DNA from: AWTP1-13 sp963840445
Lineage (GTDB): Bacteria; Pseudomonadota; Alphaproteobacteria; Rhizobiales; Hyphomicrobiaceae
DNA length: 64,000 bases
Reading direction: 5' to 3'
NCBI GenBank assembly: GCA_963840445.1
Contig: CAWIZC010000018.1
Coordinates: forward strand, 248,001 to 312,000
Of this stretch, positions 24,755-33,342 are shown in pieces. Each line of letters opens with the position of its first letter. Position 1 is the stretch's first letter. The notes under the pieces were generated by a model. It was not told the DNA's origin and did not search any database. It saw only the letters and a program-made list of their open reading frames with translations. The translations under genes and the position numbers were made by a program.

Positions 24755-25489
24755 ATGAAAACCAAGCTCGACGGCCAGGTCGCCATCGTCACTGGCGCGG
24801 CCCGCGGCATCGGCCTCGCCATCGCCAAGTTGCTCGCCGAGCGCGGTGCCAAGGTGGTGGTCTGGGACCGCGACCTCGCTCCGCTGCAGAAAGCCGGCTT
24901 CAAGCCGGATGCGGCCGAGGTGGTGGATGTCGCCAGCTATCCTTCCATCGAGGCCGCCTTCAACAAGGCGCTGAAGGCCTTCGGCCAGATCGACATCCTG
25001 GTCAACAACGCCGGCATCAACGGCCCCATCAAGCCGACCTGGGAGTACCCGCTGGAGGACTGGGATCGCGTCATCGCCATCGACATGAATTCGGTGTTTT
25101 ATGCCAGCCGCCTCGCCGCCAAGCACATGCGCGACCGCAAGCAGGGCCGCATCGTCACGGTCTCCTCGATCGCGGGCAAGGAAGGGGTGCCCAACATCTC
25201 GGCCTATTCAGCCGCCAAGGCTGGCGTGATCGGCTTCTCCAAGGCTCTGGCCAAGGAGCTGGCCGACTCCGGTGTCACGGTCAACTGCATCGCTCCCGCC
25301 ATGACAGCCACGGATCTGCTCACCGGCATGACCGAGGAGCACATCCGCAACATGAAGGCCAAGATCCCCATGGGCCGCCTGGTGGAGGTCGATGAGGTGG
25401 CGGAGCTGGCGGCCTGGATCGCCAGTCCCGCCTGCAGCTTCACCACCGGCTTCGTGTTCGACATCACCGGTGGCCGCGCCACCTACTAG
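24755..25489 (+). CDS. Short-chain dehydrogenase/reductase (SDR), copy 2
   Basis: 244 residues. Cofactor loop VTGAARGIGLAIAKLL, NNAGINGP, active-site Ser in VSSIAGKEG and YSAAKAG with Tyr/Lys. The acidic VVVWDRD after strand 2 suggests NAD. Many blocks are shared with SDR copy 1 (KPTWEYP, RIVTVSSIAGKEG, CSFTTGF, GGRATY), so the two come from a duplication and have since diverged. It is followed at 11 bp by a TIM-barrel gene, the same order as around copy 1. Confidence 0.9.
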   Translation: MKTKLDGQVAIVTGAARGIGLAIAKLLAERGAKVVVWDRDLAPLQKAGFKPDAAEVVDVASYPSIEAAFNKALKAFGQIDILVNNAGINGPIKPTWEYPLEDWDRVIAIDMNSVFYASRLAAKHMRDRKQGRIVTVSSIAGKEGVPNISAYSAAKAGVIGFSKALAKELADSGVTVNCIAPAMTATDLLTGMTEEHIRNMKAKIPMGRLVEVDEVAELAAWIASPACSFTTGFVFDITGGRATY

Positions 25490-25500
25490 GAGCCGCACAC

Positions 25501-26343
25501 ATGAGCGACAGAACTAAGCTCGACGAGCGCCTGCTCGGCCTGCACCAGGTCACGGTGCTGCAGCAATGGTCGACGCAGCAGTTCATCGACGGCGTGCAGC
25601 GGCATGGTATCGGTGCGGTCGCCCTGTGGCGCGACAAGCTGCGCGAGGTCGGCGCCGCCGAGGTCGTGCGCATGCTGAAGGGCACGGGCCTGGTTGTAAC
25701 CAGCCTGTGCGCGGCCGGTCTCATCACCACCCCGGATCCGCAGGAGACCATCGCGGCCATCGACGAGCTGAAACGGGCCATCGACGACACCGCGGCGGTC
25801 GGCGCCGGGTCATTGATGTTCGTCGCGGGCGGCGTCGACCCGCGCGACAAGAACCTGGAGTCCACCCGCAAGCGCGTGCTCGACCGCCTGGCGGCCCTTA
25901 CTCCCTATGCGCGGGCCGCTGGCATCAAGATCGCGCTCGAGCCCCTGCATCCCATGACTTGCGGCCTGCGCTCCGTCCTGAACTCGACCAAAACCGCCAA
26001 CGATTGGTGTGATGCCCTGCGCGCCGAGGACGTATTCGGCATCGCCATCGACACGTATGCCGTCTGGTGGGACCACGACCTCGAGCGCGAACTTGCCCGC
26101 GCCGGCAAGCGCATCATCAATTTCCACGTCGACGACTGGTTGGCCGACACCCAGGACCTGCGCCTCGATCGCGGCATGATGGGCGACGGCCTCATCGATA
26201 TTCCGGGCATCCGCCGCATGGTGGAAGCGGCCGGCTACGACAGCTACCGCGAGGTCGAAATCTTCTCGCAGCGCGATTGGTGGAAGCGTGATCCCGACGA
26301 GGTGCTTCGCATCGTCAAGGAACGCTACCAGACTGCGGTTTGA
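25501..26343 (+). CDS. Sugar phosphate isomerase/epimerase-like TIM barrel, second copy
   Basis: 280 residues. Xylose isomerase-like barrel: FIDGVQRHGIGAVALWRDK, VTSLCAAGLITTP, the ligand Glu in IKIALEPLHPM, Asp in FGIAIDTYAVWWDHDLE, His in IINFHVDDWL and a last Glu in YREVEIFSQRDWW. All four expected metal ligands are present, so an active metal-dependent isomerase, epimerase or dehydratase is likely. It is only distantly similar to the gene at 22209. It forms an SDR-barrel module with the preceding gene. Confidence 0.85.
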   Translation: MSDRTKLDERLLGLHQVTVLQQWSTQQFIDGVQRHGIGAVALWRDKLREVGAAEVVRMLKGTGLVVTSLCAAGLITTPDPQETIAAIDELKRAIDDTAAVGAGSLMFVAGGVDPRDKNLESTRKRVLDRLAALTPYARAAGIKIALEPLHPMTCGLRSVLNSTKTANDWCDALRAEDVFGIAIDTYAVWWDHDLERELARAGKRIINFHVDDWLADTQDLRLDRGMMGDGLIDIPGIRRMVEAAGYDSYREVEIFSQRDWWKRDPDEVLRIVKERYQTAV

Positions 26344-26359
26344 GCAAGGACAGACGCAC

Positions 26360-27313
26360 ATGGCATTCGAAAATCCCAAAGTGGTCGTGATTGGCGCCGG
26401 CGCAATGGGCGGCCTGTTCGGCGGCCTGTTGGCCGAGGGCGGCCTCGACGTCACGCTGGTCGACACCTGGGGCGATCACATCTCAACCATCGCCTCCAAG
26501 GGCCTGCGCATTGTCGGAGTCGGTGGCAATCGTGCGATTCCCATCAAGGCGACCAGCGACGTCGGCACCGTCAAGGCGGCCGATGTTGTGTTGTTTCAGT
26601 GCAAGTCGTTCGCCAACGAGAGCGCTGCCAAGGCCGCCAAGCACCTGTTTACCGGCCAGCCGGTGGCCATCAGTTTCCAGAACGGCCTCGGTAACGAAGA
26701 GGCGCTCAGCAAGGTGCTGGGCGCCGAGAGCGTGATGGGTGGACTGACGGCACAGGCAGGGCTGGTCGAGGCGCCCGGCGTGGTGCGCAACTTCGGCGAC
26801 CTGCCGACCACAATCGGCGAGATGGCGGGCGGCGTGTCGGCCCGCGCCACCTCCATCGCCGATGCGTTCACCCGGCATGGCCTGCCCACCAAGGCCAGCG
26901 CCGACATCAAGCGCGACAAGTGGAAGAAGCTGCTCGGCAACGTCGCGCTCGGCGCTATCTCGGCCGTGACCGATCTGCGTTCGTTCGAGATCATGCGCGT
27001 CGCCGAGCTGCAGGAGATCGTGTTCCGCTCGGTCGACGAGGCCGCCGCGGTTGCCAAGGCGGAAGGCATCGCGCTCGATGTTACCGAGGCGCGCGAGGTC
27101 CTCATGAAGCTGGTCGACACCTCGGGCGGCGGAACCGGCAACTCGAAGTCGTCGATGCGAGAGGACATCATCCGTCGACGCCGCACCGAGATTGATACCA
27201 TTCATGGCTCCGTGCAGCGTCTGGCCCGCAAACATGGCGTGGCCACCCCCACCATCGACACCATGATCGCCCTCGTGAAGGGGCTGCAGTCCACCTACCT
27301 GCAGCAGTCCTGA
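26360..27313 (+). CDS. 2-dehydropantoate 2-reductase family (ApbA/PanE-like) protein
   Basis: 317 residues from ATG 26360, 16 bp after the TIM-barrel stop. The N-terminal Rossmann domain begins VVVIGAGAMGGLFGGLLAEGG. FQCKSFANESAAK and ISFQNGLGNEEALS follow. The C-terminal helical domain has the conserved Lys/Asn block KRDKWKKLLGNVALGAIS and the SSMREDIIRRRRTEID Ser-Met-x-x-Asp segment typical of ketopantoate reductases. In this operon it is more likely a catabolic 2-keto acid reductase than the vitamin-pathway enzyme. That is inference from context. Confidence 0.85.
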   Translation: MAFENPKVVVIGAGAMGGLFGGLLAEGGLDVTLVDTWGDHISTIASKGLRIVGVGGNRAIPIKATSDVGTVKAADVVLFQCKSFANESAAKAAKHLFTGQPVAISFQNGLGNEEALSKVLGAESVMGGLTAQAGLVEAPGVVRNFGDLPTTIGEMAGGVSARATSIADAFTRHGLPTKASADIKRDKWKKLLGNVALGAISAVTDLRSFEIMRVAELQEIVFRSVDEAAAVAKAEGIALDVTEAREVLMKLVDTSGGGTGNSKSSMREDIIRRRRTEIDTIHGSVQRLARKHGVATPTIDTMIALVKGLQSTYLQQS

Positions 27314-27336
27314 TCGACGCACACCGGAGAAGAGCG

Positions 27337-28868
27337 GTGACCATCAACAAGTTCATGTCGGCCGAAGCGGCCGTGGCGCTGATCAACGACGGCGACACGG
27401 TGGCGCTGATCGGCGGCGGCGGCGGCCTGGTCGAGGCGTCCTGCCTGCACGAGGCGGTGGAGAAGCGCTTCCTGTCCAGCGGCCATCCGCGCCACCTCAC
27501 CGTCATTCATTCGCTCGGCATCGGCGACCGCAAGACGCGCGGCATGAACCGCTTCGCCCACGAAGGCATGGTCAGGAAGGTGATCGGCGGACATTGGGTA
27601 TGGTCGCCGCGCATGCAGCAGCTCGCCAAGGAGGACAAGATCGAGGCCTACGTGCTGCCCGGCGGGGTCGCCATGCAGCTGTTTCGCGAGATCGGCGCCG
27701 GTCGGCCCGGCCTGTCTCACGCACGTCGGCCTCGGCACATTCCTCGATCCGCGCGTCGATGGCGGCCGCATGAACAAGGCGGCCAAGTCCGACCTTGCCG
27801 AGGTCGTCACCATCGATGGTCGGGAGCTGCTGCGCTACAAGCCGTTCCCCGTCAACGTCGCACTGATCCGCGGCTCGTTCGCCGATGCGCACGGCAACAT
27901 CAGTCTCGACCAGGAGCCGGCCAACGTCGACATCTATGCCACCGCACTCGCCGCGCACAACTCGGGCGGCAAGGTGATTGTGCAGGTGCGCACGGCGGTG
28001 GAGGTCGGCGCCTTGCCGGCGCGCGCGGTGCGCGTGCCCGGTGCGCTGGTCGATGCCGTGGTGGTCGATCCGTCCCAGTCGATGGGCTATGACGTGGTCT
28101 ACGACCCCACCATGTCGGGCGAGATCAAGGGGCCGCCGAGCCCGCCTTCGGCCGCTCCGTTCACAGTCCGTCAAGTCATCGCCCGCCGCGCCGCCGAGGA
28201 ATTGCGCGACGGCGCCGTGCTCAACTACGGCTTTGGCATCCCGGACGGTGTCGCCAAGATCGTCGCCGAGCGCGGCCACCTCGACCGCTACTACCAGACC
28301 ATCGAGCACGGCACCTACGGCGGCGAGCTGTTGGAAGGCACGCTGTTCGGCTACGCGCGCAACGCCACCGCCATGATCGACGGGCCCTCGCAGTTCGACT
28401 TCTACTCGGGCGGCGGCCTCGACATCGCCTTTCTCGGCTTCGGCGAGATCGACGCTACAGGCAACGTCAACGTCTCCAAGCTCGGCGGCGTGACGGTCGG
28501 GCCCGGCGGCTTCATCGACATCGCCCAGAACGCCAAGAAGGTGGTGTTCTGCGGCACCTTCGACGCCAAGGGCACGGATCTCGAGATCGGCGCGGGGCGC
28601 CTCACCGTCAAGCGCAACGGCGAGGTCGGCAAGCTCGTCACGGCAGGTGGAGCAGATCACCTATTCCGGCCGCGTGGCACTGGAGCGCTCCCAGGAGGTC
28701 GTCTACGTCACCGAGCGCGCCGTGTTCCGCCTGACCGACCAGGGCGTCACGCTGATCGAGGTGGCGCCCGGCGTCGACGTGAAGAAGGACGTGCTCGCGC
28801 GCATGCAGTTCGAGCCGCACATTCCACGCGAGCCGGCAATCATGGCTGCCGCACACTTCAAGGCATAA
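27337..28868 (+). CDS. Acyl-CoA:acetate/3-ketoacid CoA-transferase (fused alpha-beta), disrupted by two frame changes
   Basis: GTG 27337 with GGAGAAGAG upstream. In three frames the sequence covers a complete YdiF-like CoA-transferase of about 510 residues. The alpha half has VALIGGGGGLVEASCLHEAVE and AYVLPGGVAMQLFREIGAGRPGL. The beta half has LNYGFGIPDGVAKI, the catalytic-type Glu in TIEHGTYGGELLEG, and GGLDIAFLGFGEIDATGNVNVSKLGG. The first break is one extra t at 27715 and the second one extra g at 28643. With both removed, reading continues to TAA 28868. It would activate an acid to its CoA ester. Whether the breaks are real or sequence errors cannot be settled here. Confidence 0.75.
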
Positions 28869-28880
28869 CGGGAGGAAATC

Positions 28881-29945
28881 ATGGCGCCAGTGCGCATTGC
28901 CGTCATCGGAGCGGGCCTGATCGGCCGCACGCACATCCAGGTGCTGCGAGCGGGCAATCCCGACTACACGCTGGCCGCCGTCGCCGACCCATCACCGGCC
29001 GCGGCCGAGGAGGCCAAGAAACTCGGCTATCCGATCTTTGCCGGTATCGAGGAGATGCTCGACAAGGCCAAGCCAGACGGTGCCATCGTAGCCGTTCCGA
29101 ACCAGATGCACGTCACAGTCGGCAAGGCCTGCATCGCCCGCAAGGTCCCCATCATCATCGAGAAGCCGATCGCCGACGATGTGGCGTCAGCCCTCGAGTT
29201 GGTCGAGGCCGCGGAGAAGGCAGGCGTGGCGACCATGGTCGGTCACCACCGCCGCCACAACCCGATCATGCGCAAGGCCGCCGAGATCATCGCCAGCGGC
29301 GGCATCGGCCGCGTGGTGGCCGCCAACGGCCTGTGGCTCAGCCACAAACCAGAGCCCTACTTTGACATCACCTGGCGCAAGGAGCCGGGCGGCGGGCCGG
29401 TGCTGATCAACGCCATCCACGATATCGATTGCCTGCGCATGCTGTGCGGCGATGTCGAGACCGTCAGCGCCGCGACCGGCAACGCCGTGCGCAAGTTCGA
29501 GGTCGAAGACACCGCCGCCGCCGTGCTGCAGTTCAAGAGCGGCGCGCTCGGCACGTTGCTGGTATCCGACACCGTCTCGTCGCCCTGGTCGTGGGAATGG
29601 GGCTCGCGCGAGAACCCCAACCGGCCCATCGAGCCCGAAAACTGTTACATCATCGCCGGCACGCAAGGCTCACTGTCGGTACCAACCCTGCAGCACCGCT
29701 GGCACAAGCCGGGCGAGGAGAGCTGGGACATTCCCATGCTGCACATGCACGTTCCCGTCCGGCCCGCGGATGCCTATCATGAGCAGATGCGTAATTTCTG
29801 CGGTGTTATCCGCGGCACGGAGAAGCCCGTGCTCAGCGGCCGCGATGGCACGACCACGCTGGCAACGACGCTGGCCATCACGGAATCCGCGCGCAGGGGG
29901 AAACCGGTCCGGGTCGAAGAGATGCTCGCCCAGTCCAAGAAGTGA
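28881..29945 (+). CDS. Gfo/Idh/MocA family oxidoreductase
   Basis: 354 residues. N-terminal Rossmann domain: VIGAGLIGRTHIQVL, VADPSPAAAEEAKKLG, VAVPNQMHV, and the EKP signature in IIIEKPIADDV. The C-terminal dehydratase-like domain follows, with VGHHRRHNPIMRKAAEII and INAIHDIDCLRMLCGDVE, in which Asp/His form the usual active site (HDxD). Family members oxidise inositol, sugars and related polyols; some act on shikimate or quinate. A GGAGG element precedes the ATG and the gap to the CoA transferase is 12 bp. Confidence 0.9.
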   Translation: MAPVRIAVIGAGLIGRTHIQVLRAGNPDYTLAAVADPSPAAAEEAKKLGYPIFAGIEEMLDKAKPDGAIVAVPNQMHVTVGKACIARKVPIIIEKPIADDVASALELVEAAEKAGVATMVGHHRRHNPIMRKAAEIIASGGIGRVVAANGLWLSHKPEPYFDITWRKEPGGGPVLINAIHDIDCLRMLCGDVETVSAATGNAVRKFEVEDTAAAVLQFKSGALGTLLVSDTVSSPWSWEWGSRENPNRPIEPENCYIIAGTQGSLSVPTLQHRWHKPGEESWDIPMLHMHVPVRPADAYHEQMRNFCGVIRGTEKPVLSGRDGTTTLATTLAITESARRGKPVRVEEMLAQSKK

Positions 29946-29957
29946 GGAGAGTTCCAA

Positions 29958-30800
29958 GTGAGTGAAGCAACCCGCGTGGCCTGCGTGATGGGCTGGCCGG
30001 CCAAGCAGTCGCGATCACCGAAGCTGCACGGCTACTGGATCAAGCGCTACAACATCGACGGCGACTATCGCGTGGCCGAGATTCCGCCCGAGGAGTTCCC
30101 GGCGTTCGTGCAGAGCCTCGCCAAGAACGGCTACGTCGGCGGCAACGTCACCATGCCGCACAAGGACGTGGCGTTCGCCCTGTCGGAGCCCGACGAGCGT
30201 GCCCGCGCGGTGGGAGCCGCCAACACCCTGTGGCTCGACAATGGCAAGTTGCGCGCCACCAACACGGACGTGGAAGGGTTCATCGGCGCCCTCGACGTCA
30301 ATGCGCCGGGCTGGGACCGCAGCACCGATACCGCGGTCGTGCTGGGAGCCGGCGGCGCCAGCCGCGCCGTGATCTGCGGGCTGATCGAGCGCGGCCTCAA
30401 GACCATCCACGTCGTCAATCGGACCGCCGCCAAGGCGGCTGCCGCCAGAGATCGGTTCGGGTCAGCCGTGCATCCCGCGACCTGGGACGACGTTCCTCGC
30501 CTCCTGAACGGCACCAAGCTGCTGATCAATGCCTGCTCGCTTGGCATGAAGGGCCAGCCGGAGCTCAAGATCGATCTGTCGCCGATGGCCAAGGACGCGG
30601 TGGTGGCCGACATCGTCTACGTGCCGCTCAGGACCAAGCTGCTGGAGGCCGCCCAGCAGCGCGGCTTCAAGACGTCCGACGGCCTCGACATGCTGCTGCA
30701 TCAGGCCGTGCGCGGCTTCACTCTTTGGTTCGGCAAGAAGCCGGAGGTCACCAAGGAGCTGCGCGAGATGCTGGCCGCCGACGTCATGAAATCGACCTGA
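29958..30800 (+). CDS. aroE: Shikimate (or quinate/shikimate) dehydrogenase
   Basis: 280 residues, GTG start with AGGAGAG upstream. It interconverts shikimate and 3-dehydroshikimate, or quinate and 3-dehydroquinate. Substrate site: SRSPKLHGYW (Ser-x-Ser), NVTMPHKD with the catalytic Lys, and NTDVEGF with the catalytic Asp. Cofactor site: VVLGAGGASRAVI and VVNRTAAKAA, where the NRT form often goes with NADP. Both substrate Ser residues are kept, as in true shikimate dehydrogenases. The catabolic neighbours suggest the oxidative direction. Last gene of the + strand run, followed by a palindromic repeat. Confidence 0.9.
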   Translation: MSEATRVACVMGWPAKQSRSPKLHGYWIKRYNIDGDYRVAEIPPEEFPAFVQSLAKNGYVGGNVTMPHKDVAFALSEPDERARAVGAANTLWLDNGKLRATNTDVEGFIGALDVNAPGWDRSTDTAVVLGAGGASRAVICGLIERGLKTIHVVNRTAAKAAAARDRFGSAVHPATWDDVPRLLNGTKLLINACSLGMKGQPELKIDLSPMAKDAVVADIVYVPLRTKLLEAAQQRGFKTSDGLDMLLHQAVRGFTLWFGKKPEVTKELREMLAADVMKST

Positions 30801-30809
30801 CGCCAACCG

Positions 30810-30887
30810 GTCATCCCGGAACGCGCGCCAGCGCGAATCCGGGACCCAGGCGGCGCCTACCCCGCCCCAGGCGGCGCCTACCCGCCC
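30810..30887. repeat. Truncated gtcatcccgg element joined to a 21-bp tandem repeat
   Basis: Gtcatcccggaacgcgcgcc with agcgcgaatccgggaccc forms one half of the dispersed palindrome (30810-30847). It runs directly into two copies of ccaggcggcgcctacc starting at 30846 and 30867, period 21. The stop codon of the convergent epimerase gene (30878-30880) is inside the second copy. Confidence 0.6.
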
Positions 30888-31840
30888 CACGCGGCCGGGT
30901 TGGCGCGCATCCAATCGGCATAGGCGCGCACGCCGGTGTCCAGCGAATGGGTCGGCGCGTAGCCCGTATCCGACAGAAACTTGTCGCCCGCCAGCGGCCC
31001 ACGAATGCTGGTGTAGCGCGTCCATGGCTCGGTGCCTGGCCCAAGCTCGAAGACCGCACCGGGCACCGCCTTTTGCACTGCCGCCGCTACCTGCGCGACC
31101 GTGAGGTTGATGCCCGGCCCGAGGTGGTAGTTGGCAAAGCGCAGCTCCGGCGCACTCGCCGCCGCCAGCAGACCCTCCGCCACGTCACCGACGAAGGTGA
31201 AGCTCGCCGCGAAGTCGGCGCCACCTTCGCGGATTGCTTCCCCGCGTAGCGCACGCAGCAGATACGACGGGATCGGGCCCCGCGTCGGCTGATCGGAAAT
31301 GACGGGCGGGCCATACACCCAGGAGATGCGCACGGTGGACGCTGAAAGCCCGTACTCCGTGCGGTACATGCGCGTGAGCTGTTCGGCGCACACCTTGGTG
31401 GTGCTGTAGACATTGGCCGGCGCGGTCGCCTCGTCCTCCAGGATGGGGCTCCTGGTATCAGCCCGCAGCTGAAACACCGAGCCGGTGCTGACCAGTAGGA
31501 AGCGGCGCCAGGACTTGGTGCGCGCGCTCTCCAGCAGGTTGGCGGTGGCGCCGACGTTGCCGGCAACGGCCAGCAGTGGCGCCGGCCGTGCATAGGCCTC
31601 GTTGGAGACGGCCGCGGCATGAATGCAGGCATCCACGCGATGCGCATCGGCCAGCGCGCGCACAGCTTGGGTGTCCGCAAGGTCGCATTGCAGCCATCTC
31701 ACGCCAGCGCCGACCGCCCCGGCGCGCGCCGCATCGAAGGTGCCGCGATAGAGCGCAATAACCTGGAGGCCGCGCTGTGTTGCCTGGCGCACGATCTCGT
31801 AGCCAACGTGGCCCATCGCGCCGGTGACAAGCAGCGTCAT
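30878..31840 (-). CDS. NAD-dependent epimerase/dehydratase (extended SDR)
   Basis: 320 residues. Rossmann loop LLVTGAMGHVGYEIV (GxxGxxG), acidic dipeptide in WLQCDLAD, and CIHAAAVSNEAYARP. The catalytic YxxxK is in VYSTTKVCAEQL, with the Ser/Thr in LLVSTGSVF. Extended SDRs of this kind act on nucleotide sugars or sugar acids (for example uronate dehydrogenases). It is the last of the - strand genes downstream of the ABC importer and may belong to that transcript. Its substrate is not evident. Confidence 0.87.
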   Translation of the reverse strand: MTLLVTGAMGHVGYEIVRQATQRGLQVIALYRGTFDAARAGAVGAGVRWLQCDLADTQAVRALADAHRVDACIHAAAVSNEAYARPAPLLAVAGNVGATANLLESARTKSWRRFLLVSTGSVFQLRADTRSPILEDEATAPANVYSTTKVCAEQLTRMYRTEYGLSASTVRISWVYGPPVISDQPTRGPIPSYLLRALRGEAIREGGADFAASFTFVGDVAEGLLAAASAPELRFANYHLGPGINLTVAQVAAAVQKAVPGAVFELGPGTEPWTRYTSIRGPLAGDKFLSDTGYAPTHSLDTGVRAYADWMRANPAAWGG

Positions 31841-31865
31841 GTTCGGTCCCGATTTTGTTGCTGGC

Positions 31866-32696
31866 CTATGCGCCGAACCCGAACCAACGGCGCGGCGTGT
31901 CCCACAATATCTTCTGGCGATCTGCGGGATCGGGGACGAAGCTCTCGAACAGCTTCAGCAGCGGCCCGTAGTCGATGCGCTCGGTCGCCTTCAAGAACGG
32001 CCAGTCGGATGCCCACACGCAGCCGTCTGTCGTGAAGGCATCGAGCAGCGCCCGCACGAACGGCCGTACATCCTCGTGCGGGTGCGGCCGGCGTGAGAAC
32101 TTGGCGTAACCTGAGAGCTTCACGCAGGCGCGGCCGGAACGACCGAGATCCAGCAGTGCCTGGAAGCCCGGCTGGTCCAGTCCGGCGCCGATGTCCGGCC
32201 GCCCGCAGTGGTCGATCGCCATGCGCACGCGCGATTTGTCGAGCAGGGGATGGAAGGCCGCCAGCTCATCCTTCTCGGCCTGGATCTGCAAAACCATGTC
32301 CAGGTCCGCCAGCCGAGCCAGCAGATCGTGCGCCCCCAGGTAATACTCGACACCCTCGAGCGTCGAGTTGAAGGCGATGCCGACGATGCCCTTCCCCTTC
32401 AGGGCGGCGAGCTCCCTGCTGCCGATGTCGAGCGGCACGACCGCGATGCCCTTGCAGCGGCCGTCGCTACGCGCGATCGCATCGAGCACCGGGCGGCTGT
32501 CCGTGCCGTATCCGGAATTGGGGCCTACGACCAGCGCATAGCGCACGCCGTAGCAGTCCATTACATGCCGATACTGCAGCGCGGTCGCGACCTCCTGTCC
32601 GGACGGCCGGTAGGCGGTGTCGCGCTGGTAGGGAAAGCCAGCCGGATCCAAGACGTGGTTGTGACAGTCAATCTTCGGTTCATCGAATATCGACAT
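31866..32696 (-). CDS. Amidohydrolase family protein (2-pyrone-4,6-dicarboxylate hydrolase-like)
   Basis: 276 residues of the metal-dependent amidohydrolase TIM barrel. The first metal motif is IDCHNHVLDP (H-x-H) at residues 9-18. The strand-5/6 His ligands are in MAIDHCGRPDIGAGL, and the terminal Asp is in CVWASDWPFLKATE. The arrangement matches COG3618-type lactonases, which include LigI of the protocatechuate 4,5-cleavage pathway and several sugar lactonases. A lactonase would fit a pathway that oxidises a cyclic hydroxy acid. Nine bp separate it from the upstream GST gene. Confidence 0.83.
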   Translation of the reverse strand: MSIFDEPKIDCHNHVLDPAGFPYQRDTAYRPSGQEVATALQYRHVMDCYGVRYALVVGPNSGYGTDSRPVLDAIARSDGRCKGIAVVPLDIGSRELAALKGKGIVGIAFNSTLEGVEYYLGAHDLLARLADLDMVLQIQAEKDELAAFHPLLDKSRVRMAIDHCGRPDIGAGLDQPGFQALLDLGRSGRACVKLSGYAKFSRRPHPHEDVRPFVRALLDAFTTDGCVWASDWPFLKATERIDYGPLLKLFESFVPDPADRQKILWDTPRRWFGFGA

Positions 32697-32704
32697 CGTG
32701 CGGC

Positions 32705-33328
32705 TCAGCTAAGCGGCAGCATCACGTGCTGGGTGAAGGCTGGCCGCTGCCGCAGCCGATCGTACCAGCCGCGCAGGTTGGGCAGCTCCGCATGCTGCAC
32801 GGGCAGGGCGTACCAGCGATAGGTCGCGACCCCGACCGGGATGTCGGCAACCGTTAACGAGTCTCCCAGCACGTAGGGCTGCTTGGCCAGATGCGCGTCG
32901 AGCTTGCGCAGCGAATGCTCGGTGGCCTCGGCGGCCTTGCGCAGAGCGTCAGCGTCGCGCTTCTCGGGTGGTGTGCGGATCAGGCCGAGGAACAGAGGCG
33001 TCAAGGCGCCCGGCATGATCGTGCTTTGCTGCCAGTCCATCCACATCTCGGCCTTGGCGCGGCCGGCTGGATCGGTCGGCATCAGCGTGCCCGGCGCGTG
33101 CTTGGCCGCCAGATAGCGCACGATCACGTTCGATTCCCACAGCACCAAGCCGTCATCCTCGATGGTCGGTACGAGGCGGTTGGGATTGTAGGTCGCATAC
33201 CAGGCCTCGTTGACGATGCCGTGCGCCATGCCCGCATCGACGCGCTCGGGCTTGAGGCCGAGCTCGCCGACGGTCCACATCACCTTCTGCACGTTGATGG
33301 AGTTCGTGCGGCCCCAGATCTTGAGCAT
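32705..33328 (-). CDS. Glutathione S-transferase family protein
   Basis: 207 residues. The N-terminal thioredoxin-like domain begins LKIWGRTNSINVQKVMWTVGEL, where a Ser in NSINVQ sits at the usual glutathione-activating site. NRLVPTIEDDGLVLWESNVIVRYLA holds the cis-Pro and the ESN glutathione contact. The C-terminal helical domain ends GWYDRLRQRPAFTQHV. It lies between the importer permease and the amidohydrolase with gaps of 15 and 9 bp, so it is probably co-transcribed. It may act as an isomerase or hydrolase of a pathway intermediate; this is not determined. Confidence 0.88.
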   Translation of the reverse strand: MLKIWGRTNSINVQKVMWTVGELGLKPERVDAGMAHGIVNEAWYATYNPNRLVPTIEDDGLVLWESNVIVRYLAAKHAPGTLMPTDPAGRAKAEMWMDWQQSTIMPGALTPLFLGLIRTPPEKRDADALRKAAEATEHSLRKLDAHLAKQPYVLGDSLTVADIPVGVATYRWYALPVQHAELPNLRGWYDRLRQRPAFTQHVMLPLS

Positions 33329-33342
33329 GGCTCCCGTGGCCC

